Assembly: GCA_016169945.1 (NCBI GenBank)
Contig: JADLSH010000375.1
Coordinates: 1,374,501-1,438,500, forward strand
Length of the DNA stretch: 64,000 nucleotides
Reading direction: 5' to 3'
Source of the DNA: Trachythela sp. YZ-2020
Taxonomy: Eukaryota > Cnidaria > Anthozoa > Malacalcyonacea > Clavulariidae
Of this stretch, positions 31,421-43,100 are shown piece by piece (position 1 is the first letter of the stretch; each line of letters begins with the position of its first letter). The translations under genes and the position numbers were made by a program. The notes beneath the pieces were generated by a model that was not told the DNA's origin, searched no databases, and saw nothing but the letters and a program-made list of their open reading frames with translations.

Positions 31421-31464
31421 CTGCACTGACGAGCCGTTGAACGGCGAAACATGCATGTCTGCAG
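31421..31464 (+). ncRNA. Type-I hammerhead ribozyme motif 4
   Basis: Same 44 bases as motifs 1 and 5 (CTGCA, CTGACGA, GCCG-TTGAA-CGGC, GAAA, CATGCATG, TC, TGCAG), on the plus strand, 54 bases after motif 3. Confidence 0.85.
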
Positions 31465-31702
31465 ATTTGACTATATATGCTCCTTCACTTTGTGTTGTTG
31501 AGCACTCTGTGAGGTTAATTGGTGGCTATAAGCTATAATGCAAAAGCTCGCTTCCCTTGTGGTCGTTTGAGCACTCTGGCCCCAAGACACTTCACGCATG
31601 TCTGGATGCGCATGTGTCTGAGTATTGTACCACATGCGCTTGGTGAGGGCAAGAGTATGGTGTATAAATACGAAGTCACTCGCATCTAGACTGCGTTACA
31701 AG

Positions 31703-31746
31703 CTGCACTGACGAGCCGTTGAACGGCGAAACATGCATGTCTGCAG
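31703..31746 (+). ncRNA. Type-I hammerhead ribozyme motif 5
   Basis: Identical 44-base copy on the plus strand, 282 bases after motif 4 and at the outer edge of the inverted block, next to (TA)n. Confidence 0.85.
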
Positions 31747-31780
31747 ATTTGACTATATATATATATATATATATATATGG

Positions 31781-32160
31781 TAAGCATATAAGCGGTCATT
31801 TCTTTCGATACTTGTTACTGCCTGATGATTCGTTCGGTGAATACCTCTTTGTAAAGATTTAACTTTATTGAACAATCCTTCAATCAACTGCGAACTATGC
31901 CTCTATGGAATTTGTTCATTAAAATATATAATTGATAAAGTGTAATCATAAACTTTACCGACGACTTTCCATATACTCCATATGAAATATTTTATGTAAA
32001 TTAATGTATAATCAATACAAAACTTATCTTTACTATAGTAATTTGATTATTCACCCGCATTCGGTACTGACCCGCGTTTTCTACCATGCCGTATTTCGAC
32101 CAAATACGCAAGCGGTGTGACTGCGGGTCGTCCCGTTAGATGGTCACGATAAACTATATA
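31781..32160. other. Intergenic, nothing recognised
   Basis: AT-rich sequence between the Penelope-like remains and the mariner-type miniature element; no gene seen. Confidence 0.4.
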
Positions 32161-32500
32161 CAGGGTGTCCCCCAAAAAGTCCCCCTATAGAAATCACTCT
32201 TTTGTTGTTAAACGCGTGCGTTGTTATACCTCTGGGAATTTAAAATAGCTTCTAAAACGAACAGCAACACAAAAATGTCAAATTACGAATTCGTCTTACC
32301 GTCAGTTCGAGTAAGAATGGTTCAACTGACTACAGAGCAACGAGTATTTGTCGTAACAACTTATACGTCGCGTTAAATTATTTGGACGAAGGGAAGTTGT
32401 AAATACTTCCGCCGTTCATGTACAATTCAATTAAATTCCCAAAGGTATAATAACGCACAAGAGTGATTTCTAAAGGGGGACATTTTTTGGGATACCCTGT
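32161..32500. mobile_element. Mariner-type miniature element with leftover transposase start
   Basis: The terminal repeats are cagggtgtcccccaaaaagt and its inverted counterpart (attttttgggataccctg), flanked by TA on both sides. The arms stay complementary for about 45 bases (cccccta.agaaatcactc). At 32317-32364 the plus strand reads MVQLTTEQRVFVVTTY, the usual start of mariner-family transposases of this type, after which coding sequence is lost. So this is an internal-deletion derivative of a full element. Confidence 0.88.
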
Positions 32501-33280
32501 ATATGGAAACCTGCAGGCTTTAATCATTTGACAAGTTAGCATAATAATATCTGAGATTTTAACGCATAAATGATTTCGAAATGTTGTCAACACGTGTTCC
32601 ATTGTTCTCGAACACGTGTTGCGCCCCTTGACAGTTCTTCTTGTTGCTTTCTGTATCAACTCTTTACATTATATTTATAATACGCAAGAGTCATAAAAAA
32701 GCTTTATTAAGCATCAATCTAACGTCGTTGAAAATAGATTACTTGGTTCAGTTGCACTAAGCTGCGAATAGGTAAGAGTCGTGCTCTTTGTTTGAATTAG
32801 AATATGTATGAATGTTATTGAAAATATGAATATTATTATTGAAATACTTAAAATGTAGATTATTGTAGGCATTATAGCAACGATACTTTTCAGACTATGT
32901 TGAGATTTATGACTCAGGATTAATCTTGGGACTTTAAGGACAAGACTATTTTATAGGAAGCAAATGCATGGATGTGAAATTGCAGCATATATCCCCCCTT
33001 GATGTTTAAATGATAAAAATACTGCCAACCCAAACAATGCCCATGGTCACCATCTTACTTATATTTAATTCTGGTTTGACTAATTTACTGAACGAGAGCG
33101 ACAGCGTGGCAAACCGCAGGTTGCCTTTACTTTTACTGAAAGTAAATTTTCAAGTTATGACAAATTTTAATAAATAGGAATATATTAATGTTTGGTCTTT
33201 TTCTCCCAACACTCCCTGCCCTATACCACCAAATTTGAAAAGAAGGCCACTCTCCCAAAGCTTGTGGGTGCTCCGATCCA
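32501..33280. other. Intergenic, nothing recognised
   Basis: No supported gene. A short foldable acacgtgtt / aacacgtgt pair occurs near 32590-32620. Confidence 0.4.
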
Positions 33281-33288
33281 GTGTCATA

Positions 33289-33618
33289 CAGGCCCGTAGC
33301 TGGGGGGTCCCCAGAGGGGGCAAAGCCCCCCGAAATTGAAAGCTCAGCCCCCAGCCCAAATAACAGAAACGTAAATTTTCATTTTGAAAGTAAAATTGTT
33401 ACATATATATATTTGAAAAAGTGAAAGTGAATTTGTTATATATATAAACCATTAACCATTGAGTAATACATTAAATAGTATGTGATTGAATATTTTTAAA
33501 ATAATTTTCAACGTCGAAGAAAAAAGAAAAAATTTCAATTTCTGTTAAAAAATTTGGAATAATTTGGACACGAATCGAAACGTGCCCCCCCCAAAAAAGG
33601 GAGCCAGCTACGGGCCTG
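33289..33618. mobile_element. hAT-type miniature element with perfect 8-bp target duplication
   Basis: The terminal repeats are caggcccgtagctgg and ccagctacgggcctg, exact inverted copies over 15 bases. The flanks gtgtcata (33281-33288) and gtgtcata (33619-33626) are identical 8-mers, the hallmark of hAT transposition. The interior has G/C tracts near each end and no transposase. A fragment of the same family lies at 8069-8368. Confidence 0.95.
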
Positions 33619-33883
33619 GTGTCATAGTATGCGGTATGTGTTGTATTTGTTGTTGTTGCTTGCATGGATCCACTTCTTTCAATACTTTTATGATGACGAA
33701 CGAAGTGCTTAAACAATCACTATGAGAAGAAGCACCCTTGACTGATATTTTAAAGAAAACGAGGTCTTTGAATGTATTTTTCTCTGAATTCCACGTTGAT
33801 TTTTGGCAGTGTAATGTGTATGTGTGGTCACTCCACATTCCATCGACCTGCAGTGTCCAAGCTTTGCGAGATTATTTTGCAAG

Positions 33884-33899
33884 GCAAGGCAAGGCAAGT
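33884..33899. repeat. (GGCAA)n short tandem repeat
   Basis: Three to four copies of ggcaa, about 60 bases upstream of the first coding exon of the SEFIR receptor gene. Confidence 0.7.
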
Positions 33900-33959
33900 C
33901 TGACTTAATATCGTGTTTATACTTTTCCAGTCGGAAAAATTTTACCATCTCTGCTCAAA

Positions 33960-34124
33960 ATGAAGTATTACTCGAAGACAACGGTTATCCTTCAAGTTAT
34001 TCAAATTATAATTTTCTGTGCTTTGGGGAACGTTATTGGAGACGAGGTGGATTCCATGGAAGAAAAGAGCTCCTTCCGTGGGGATATGATGTGTGTTCAA
34101 AAATGCATGCAGTTGTTGAGAAAT
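33960..34124 (+). CDS. SEFIR receptor gene, first exon 1a (signal peptide)
   Basis: Starts MKYYSKTTVILQVIQIIIFC, a hydrophobic signal peptide. An acidic stretch and CVQKC (C-x3-C) follow, ending in phase 0 at AAAT|GTAAGT. The donor is a perfect consensus. Confidence 0.8.
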
Positions 34125-37100
34125 GTAAGTGACTCAATTTCTCTTTACGAAATTCTTTTACGCGTATATTACGATGTATATTATTGCTGTTATAAATGGC
34201 TTACCAATATATGGTATAAAAAGTTTTTACTTTATCGATGGTCAGTTTAGAATTTAGATTGTTCTTCTTTTTCTGCCACATTAAACATTACCAGGCATTG
34301 CGGGCTTATGGTATTGCTTACATCTTACGATACCACATAGACCACTTTCATAATTCAGATGAGTGAATCGTATAAAGCATATAACTCTTAAATACTGACT
34401 ATTCTATAAACTATATATTTTTATTCAAACATGTTTCGCATTGTCAATCAACGAAGAGATGAGTTTAAATATTCTTTTATGTGCATCTTAATAAGCCTTA
34501 TCAGCCTCGTTTCTGTGACAGAAACTGAACATAATTTATTAACCTGAACGAGGTCAATGAGGCTTATTAAGATGCACATAAAAGAATATTTAAACTCATC
34601 TGCATTATGAAAGTAGTCTATACAAGGATATTTATGCTATTATAGTGCTTTCATGTTTGTTATAGAGTTTGTTAATTATGGCAACAAAATATAATCTCTG
34701 CATGTGAAACCATCTCTGTTAAAATGAAGTAAACCATATCTGTGAACTATCTCTGTGTTTCGACGTCCTGTTTATAATAAGGATGCTGAAACGGATGCTC
34801 ATTAAGGACCACTTGTTGATATATCGGCTACTGTATGCGGTGACTGATATCGAGTGAGAAATGTGAAACATGAACTTGTTCCCAGGTTTCAGTATTTACG
34901 CATATATAGTACAGCTGTACAGGCATCAACAGAACTGCTTATATTTTACCATATCCAAGAAGTGAATTTGGTATAATATTTATCATATATAGATCAACTG
35001 CTTCGCATGAGAAATTCTATATTGTAGTTGAACTGAAATCGGTTATATTTCGATTGTCATAAGTGTATATTGTAACCTTTGACCTTGTCCTTACCTTTTT
35101 TGTCTTGAATACTGATCAAGTTGCACGAATGCGGTTTTCGCCCAGTGACAACTGCTAACTGAAGCGTTCACAAGCAAGACAATACGCAATTCCACGCAGT
35201 TTGAAACATATAGCTAATCGATTCTAAGCTGTTCTACTGAGGGCATCTATGACTATATGCATGGCTCTTCCGAGATCAGTGCATATGATAGTGCTACTTT
35301 CCTTGGGAATAAAATGTCAAGTAATCATCGGTGAATCAGATTGTTCATATAACTGTCGAGCCACAACAATTCAAGTAAGATATAAATATAATACGTTACC
35401 ATTGTTTCGTATATACTGTATATAAGAAAGAGTTAACTAGTAATTAGGTTGTACATAAACATCTATTTAAATATCTATTGTCTTTGAATATTGTTTAAAA
35501 TTGTATTGCATAATTATGTAAACTATTGGTAGAAACTGTATGAACGAATTATCGTGATAACAAATATCGAATTACGAGCAATATAGAGTTTTAAATAGCT
35601 GGCAGTTATGCACAATCTAATTGAGCTATTTGTCAAATTCATCAATTTGCCTAAGACTAAAAATCAATCACAACATTCAACAAGGTATTTAAGTCAAATG
35701 TATAGCCTTGTGAAAATAAAGAATATTATAATAGAGACCAACAAACTTTATATGAACACCAATGAAGATGATTTGTATATGACAGGACGGTCAATACATT
35801 TACATCGAAGTTAGGAATACTAATTATAGGCAGTGGCCGTGAGTGGCGTACGAGAACGTTTCCACTGTGCATGGGTGCTTATTCCAAAATTTACCAACGA
35901 CGCAGGGCAAAAAGAAGCGACGTTAGTTGCTAAGTCTCAGCGAATGCACTTAAAGGCTCAGAAGTGCATTTTCCGTGCTTCCCGAGAAGATTTTAATCAA
36001 AATTGTGAAGTTTTTACACCTAAGCACAGAGACCTAAGAATTCAATAAGTGTCTTTTGATGTATGTGATTTATGAGCATGACCGCATGGAATATTAATGA
36101 GTTGTTAACTGGAGTTTGGTTTTGGGTTTTTGAGTAGTGTTTGAGAGAGCGATTATTAGAGAGGTTTATAGAGAGATTTGTATTGTTTAAAAGGATGTTA
36201 TTAAAGGTTATATATTGTTTAGGGATATATATATATTGTTTTGTACGCGCTTCGTTACACATTTTAACTTTTTGCAACACCATCCCCAAGTTTTGAAACA
36301 ATATTTGCTCCATATACAATTGCAAGCGTCAATGAATTGGTTTTGTTCCTTTTGGTGTATACACAATGTGAAAGTAACGACAAACTATCAGAGATGAGTT
36401 GATTGTAGTTGGCTCTGCAAGAAATAGATAGAGTATGTACAAAGGGAGGATGCAAATACAAAGGTGGATGCATCTTTCGCAGCTAGGCCAAGAACTTGAA
36501 TAACAATAATTTGGAGAGCAAGAGATATCACAGCAAATCCCACTGTTCTCTTTACTTTCCAATCACATATTGCATATTTTCATCAGCTGCAAAGGGCCTA
36601 TTGAAAACCATGCTTATTAGTTTCTGTGCTAGATGACAGTGTTCAGTAACATTTAGCTTACTTATGGCTATGCATTTACCATTATTCGTTAACATTTGCG
36701 ACTCCATGTCGGAGACTGCCGAACATCTTAATTTAGAATATTTATAATCCCTTTAGTTGATTAACATTATGTGTTGAATGATTAGTAAATGACATTTTAG
36801 ATATAATCGAGAGAGACTGCGAGAGATTAGTGAGAGAGAGAACTATGACCGTGAGTGAACCTGTGAACTCAAGTATTATTTTATGTTATATTAATCAAAA
36901 AGTGTTTCGTCTTGTTTGTTGTTGTTCAATACCTATTAGCAAGGGTACAATTTACTAAACCGAGAGTTTGAGCAATACAATCGACTAACGTTTCACAGAA
37001 ATTCAAACGAATGAAATATAATGTTTTCAGAGAATAATTCTATTTTGAAAATATGAAAGTGCAGTATCTAGTCAAGCATCTTTTATCGTTGCAACCTTCA

Positions 37101-40100
37101 GAGACATTCGGTTTTTCTTTTGTTACCATGTTTTAGGATCGAACAAAATGCATTCTTGGATGTAGATTTCGAAACGGAGGTATGGAAAGTCTATGCTTAT
37201 AATATATTTGTAGGAGGCTTTAAAAAATTTCTATTTACGATTATTCGTATGAAGAAAGTTACAATATAAACGAGGGGGACTAAGGCGAGGAGTGAATGAT
37301 AATCAGGGCCGTAGGCAGCATTTTTTTACCAGGTGGGCAGTAATAATTATATGCAGACATAAGTACCCTAATGTCAATTATTTCTCAGCCATATCAGTTA
37401 CATGTGCGCATAGGCGCGCGGGGTTAGAAATTTTGGGGGGGGCGGACGTCAGTCCGCCCGACGAGCGCCGAAGGCGCGAGAACTCCTAGGGGGTCCGGGG
37501 CATGTTCATCCACGGGAAATTTTGAAAAGTAGAGTCTCTAAAATGCCATTTCCTGCGTTTTGGGGTGAAATTTTGTGCATGGAGCGGGTGAGGAACGAAG
37601 AGAAAATATTAGTTTCATTGTTTATTGAATAATATTTGTTTCATTGTTTGTTGGAAAGAATAATTTACTAATTATAGCATTCTAAAAATCGTAAGTTTAA
37701 TTTTCTCTCCCGCTGCCTACGGCCCTGATGATAATGGTATGGAACAGAGAGATCAGATCGAAGTGTATCGGATTCCATAGACAGATGTATAACCTTGTAG
37801 AGTAACCCAAATCATCCATAGTTAGGAAGCGTGAGTGTAGTGTCATAACATCAGTGAAGGTCACTACTAGTGATTGTGTCGTTTTTCATATTAATTTTGA
37901 TAATTTTAGGAAGATCTGGTCGAATCCAACGATTAACAAATAATGACAGCAATATCGGGGTAAGTTTAGATTGATTACTAACTGTATATTGCAAACCAGG
38001 CCTGTGGCAATATAAAATGCAGTCCAATTCTATGGTGTTATCAGTCGTTTTAGTTTCTACGGTTTCCCTCACAGTGCTGTACCACGGTAACCGTATGTAA
38101 TTTACTAGTATTTGGTTAATTCAACGAGTAACCTTTTGATTTAGCCTATGGCTATACTTTCTGGCCTTACGGGCCTATTCTTACAGGCGAACTGATGCGC
38201 ACTAGAAGGCCTAGCACATTTCGCAAATCCTTAACTCCTGATTCCAGGTATTCCAACATGGCCTTCGAAAAGTTCAATATCAATGAAAGCAGATTCATTT
38301 CATATAAGTGATAATTTAAGTGTATCTGACCTGTTTATATCTTCGTCATTGAAAAATAAGAAGGTTCCTATAGAAGGGTGAACTTGCGAATTGTGCTATA
38401 GGCCTTCTCACTCCAGCCCACCAAGCATTGTGAAAATGAAAGGCCAGCAACTAGGCTACTTTTGACTGACCTTTAGGACCTGATCATATGGCCATTTCGC
38501 ACTTCGTTGAACGCCTATATAAATAACTACAGTTGTACAAGGAATGAGATACATGTACTGCAGTTTAAAAGTTATACCTATAAATGAGTAATGACTATAT
38601 GCAAAATCAAGGAAATACATAAAATGAACTGAAATTCTGAAGTATTTAACTGAAGTATTTAAGTTAAAAACATCCATTTTGCGAGCGGGCTTCCTGTGAT
38701 TATACTAATTACGCATGGAACATGACTCAAGGCTGTTTTCCACTTCAACCGCATCGTACCGAAACGTAGCGTATTTCTCTTTTTCCTGAGCACTATGGTA
38801 GAGCTAATGACTTCGGCACAAAAAAAGAAAATGCTATACGGTATGTTACGGTAAGTTTGAAGTGGAAAACGGTCTATAAATTTCGTCAACATGTACGCCG
38901 CATACCGTTGAAATTACAGTTAGGAGGTAGGCCTGGGTACCATAAGTGGTTCATATACTAAAAATGAGCACTTGAGCCCATGACATGTAGTTCTGTTTCA
39001 TTTTCAGACGCTGCGAAGCACCAGAAGTAAAGGTTCCGGTAAGATTTATACTTTGTCTTGAAATGTAACTAAGTATAGTTGTAGATCTGGAGTTATTGTT
39101 GGCCTGCAGCCGGCAGGCCGTTAACTTACATTTTTCATATGAATGTGTTGAGTCCGGAGCGAGAGCAGAACCGATCATTTTAGAGGTGAAAGGCAGCAGT
39201 TGTGATTTTTTGTTAATTTTATGTTACGTTGTTAAATAGATTGCTCTCCTGACTCCAGCAAATTCAAGAATGCAAGACATGGTATCAAGAACGCAAAAGC
39301 TAAAATTCGTCAAATTGTCTACAGCCTCGATGACAAAAATAAGACGATAGCGCGTATTATGTGGGACCCCCCTGCAGGTATCAATTTAAAGACGAATTAA
39401 ACATGGTTGGTTGGGTTGGTTCCGTCTGCATGGTTGGCTGAAGAATAGATGCAATTTCAAACCTGAAATAGCGCGGTTTATGCTGATATTGCACTCTTAA
39501 TTATAGCCGAGTATCACCGATGAAACCAGAACGTCTATTTCCCACTGCCTTCCTTCTAATTTTGGTGTTCTAAAGGTCCTACTGTTTATATGATAGTATA
39601 ACATAAATTATAAACTTCAATTTTTATGAAAACTATCCTGCGAGATCCCGCCCCTATAAACGTCCCGGCAAACGTCCCGACCCGCGTCTCATACAAACAG
39701 GCCCTTAAAACCCTCTGCACAAGGATAACAAGGTACGGAGTACATGGAAAGAACGCATACATTCTTTTGAATTCAGTGAGCCAATTTTGAAGCCAGAATA
39801 TTTATATATAATGCAAAAGTGTTCTAAATCTGTCAAGTCCTTTAAAAATGAAATCGTTATGCAAGCGAATTTCTTTTTCTATGTAACTTGAAAGATATAG
39901 CTTCCCGCACCACTTCTAACGAGTTTTAGAACGTTTTAAACACAAGATATTAGGGAGCTTAAAATCTACAACGCCAACGTCGACGACGCGGCCCTTCTAA
40001 CAATGAAGTTTTTCGCTTGTAATAAAGCAATGGAAAAACTTGTAGTCCCAAGAGAATTCTCGACGTCGTCTCTGTCTTGTTAACGACGCCAACTAGAGCA

Positions 40101-43100
40101 TTTTTACGTCCTCAGGACGACGGCAAGTCAGAAGGATGAATAGCTGCATTTCGCGTTTGTTTTTACAGCCTGCATTGTAGTCGATAACTGCAGTTGAAAC
40201 GTTTTAAAAGTCATGAATAAAAAAGCTGTGAGCTAAAACAAGAACGTTGTTCAATCACGGTCTCTTTATATTCACATATTTATATGGCGTTGTCGACTGC
40301 CGTGTCGTCGTAGATCTTAAGGTCCCTAATGAGACTTGGTGTGACCTCGCTAGTTTTTCACTGCCGCCAAATGGCAAATGTAAGAAGAACGAGAGGTCAC
40401 TGACGACCAATTTCTATCTAGACAATATGTTTTTCCCAACATGTAATAATCAGAAATGACAAGAACCTCTCTTATAATATGTCAGAATCACCATCATGGC
40501 CACCATTGGTTTCATTTATGCATGGCAGATGTACTATGCACACTTAGTTTTGAGATCAGTGACCTCAATACACCACTTCGACGTACCGTGTATTAAGGAA
40601 TGAAGACGAGTTTGAAATATCAAGCCGATTGTAATTTCGCATTCGTCGTCATGGATTTGTTCAGGGTCTCTGGATACAAAGTCGAAGTCGTGTTGGTTGA
40701 GAGTAACTGAAAATGTCAACGTTTTCTGTTTAGAATGCGGAGAGAGACAAGACGTTTGCAAAGGATACTTTGTGCGATGGTCAATTGCTTCTATGGTAGT
40801 ACGTGGTATTTACTGTGAAACAATTAACAAAGTAAGAACTGTTGTAATTATAGGTGCATTTCACAAACCATTCACTAACGTGCAACGGCAATTATATAGT
40901 GATTAATCGACAGTGATGAATTCTTTCATGTAGTAAGTTTTGGATTTGGTGGCCAATATATATATATAGAATCAAGAGATGTAGGTAACCCCGCCTATTT
41001 GTACCATGGATAAGAGAGTCTTACTATTACACGTGCGCTCCCGACGCATACACATGTTCGCAGTTTTACAGGCCTTAATCTGGCTTCGGCCGTTGAAGTA
41101 AAGAAAAGAACGTCTATATATGTTATATGCATGTTATTAAGTTAATAACAAAATTATATTTCGTATGACATATTATACTGTACAGTTTGTAAATGTGTCT
41201 TCTCGCTTTTAGAACATCAACTATATTATTCTGAACGAATCAACTGGATTTGATGGACAAAGCAGTTTTGATGTAAATGTAAGAAACACTAGCTCGGTAT
41301 AACATACACAGACATGTATGTTTTGTGGTATTACAATATTAGCTTTAATAAAATTTTCGTGTTCTTTACTGGACATAGTTACTATATTACATTGCAATCT
41401 ATTGATATTTCACTGATCAAAATAACCGTTAAAGTGGCGACGTGAACATGGCAACTTATCCAAATGATGGAAATTATTTCAAGACATTTAGAATGAATTA
41501 GTTTATGATTTGTGGTCCTTTATTACACCAAGATTTCGTTTCACGTAAAATAGGTAAAAATAAGGATGAAGCCCAGACCGAGAAACGAACATTTTCTGGA
41601 TTTCCTGTTTTGCAATAGAAACGATGGATAAAGAGACGCACGAATCCGAGCAAAATATCACTCGTATCGTACCGAAACGTGGCGTATTGCTTTGTTTCGC
41701 ACTCGAGTAGAACCAATGACTTTGACCAGGTTGACGCAAAACGGAAAATGCTACGGTACGATATGTTTGAAGTGGAAAACGGCATTCACCTTTTAAATGA
41801 CAAACATCAAAATTTATTCATTTCAATTCTTTAATTTTAAAAACACAGGCTTTCTGGCAGACATATGTAAAAAAGTAGGATAAAAGTAGGACTAAAATTT
41901 TAGGAAAATATTTGGTGATTAATTTGCATGAAAATACCACAGAAATATTATTTAATCTCTCTCATCGCTGATAATCCTGGACTGGAGGGGTTTTTGAGTT
42001 GAAGAAAATTTTTGGGATTTCCAAGGAGATATTTGGGATTTCAAGGAGATCTTTGCAGACTCAATGGGATCATTAGATTTTTTAGATTTATGCGGGAATG
42101 GTTAAGATTCTTAAAAAAGTAGGATTTTAAGAAAAAAGTTGGAAAAAGTAGGAAAATCAAGCATTTTTAATAAAAAGTAGGAAAAGTAGGAGTGTGAAAA
42201 AAAGTAGGAAAAAGTAGGAAAAGTAGGATGGCAAGAAAGCCTGATTAAACATATAGAAGGCAAACGGCTGCTTATTTTTATCCGTCAAATATCAATAGAT
42301 TAAACTGATACTATATAGTAGTTATTTCATACAGTATAGAAATCTGAAACTATCGTTTAAGCTAATGCAGTAATACCACGAAACGTAATGGGCTGGCATA
42401 CCATGTGATTGTATAACACGGCCGTGCCCGTGGCAACTTTCCCATCGTGTTCATTAACAATACCATTGACGATGAAATATATTGCTTTGAGCATTGCTGC
42501 ATGCCGTTCTTATTCAACGGTCGAATTGGTTTGGAGTGCTTTACGTGGATTCACAGAGAGGCAAATAGACTCTTATATATACTAGTAATGCATCCTTTTT
42601 ACTCGAATAGAATAATGTAAGTAATCTTGTTTCACGCCGTTGCTTCATGCTCTAACTTTCTAAACTCCCGAATGATTCAGCAAGATAGCAAAAAGCATTT
42701 ATGTTTCATCGTTTTTTTTTCAGATCAGAGCTATTCCATACCAATCACTAGGACGGACGAGATTTACTTTTATGGTCCCCCCACCACCAGGTAGGTCACT
42801 TTAAAACATTCTTTAATTCGAAGAATTCATATGTTTGCTTAACTAACCGGCAACGGGTAACTTCGTCGTAATAGCAGTGGCGGAAATTAAATGTTAGACA
42901 AAACTACTAAATTTCCGACAGACCCCCCCCCCATTTAGATCAAGGACCCACAGACCCCCTACAAGTTCCCACACACCATCTTCTTGTTATGTCCCTTTTC
43001 CTTCAACACCCCCCCCTCCCCACAGATGAATTCTTAAAAAAAGGCCCTGTGGCTGTTATTAAAACAGTGCTCACGAGGAATGCGCGTTATTCGAAAATGT

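Larger units (their letters stand above)
30504..31780. mobile_element. Penelope-like element remains with inverted terminal blocks and hammerhead ribozymes
   Basis: A compound repeat bounded by (TA)n at 30504-30551 and 31751-31777. The outer blocks 30552-30719 and 31584-31750 are inverted copies of each other. A tight palindrome lies at 30726-30905. A plus-strand remnant of a Penelope-type GIY-YIG C-terminal tail lies at 31066-31191. Five hammerhead ribozyme motifs lie in the block. Penelope-like elements are known to carry type-I hammerheads in their terminal repeats, so these parts fit one element type. No reverse transcriptase is left, so this is a 5'-truncated, rearranged copy or two copies. 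Confidence 0.7.

Noticed and set aside
31310..31746. CRISPR-like array, because of identical spaced 44-base repeats
   Set aside because: The repeats are few, one is inverted, the spacing is irregular, and each folds as a hammerhead ribozyme; the DNA is eukaryotic.
40247..40459. 70-codon frame considered as an extra exon of the SEFIR receptor gene
   Set aside because: Joining its only usable donor (t at 40442) to the exon at 40734 makes a TAA stop, while exon 39240-39377 joins 40734 directly in frame.
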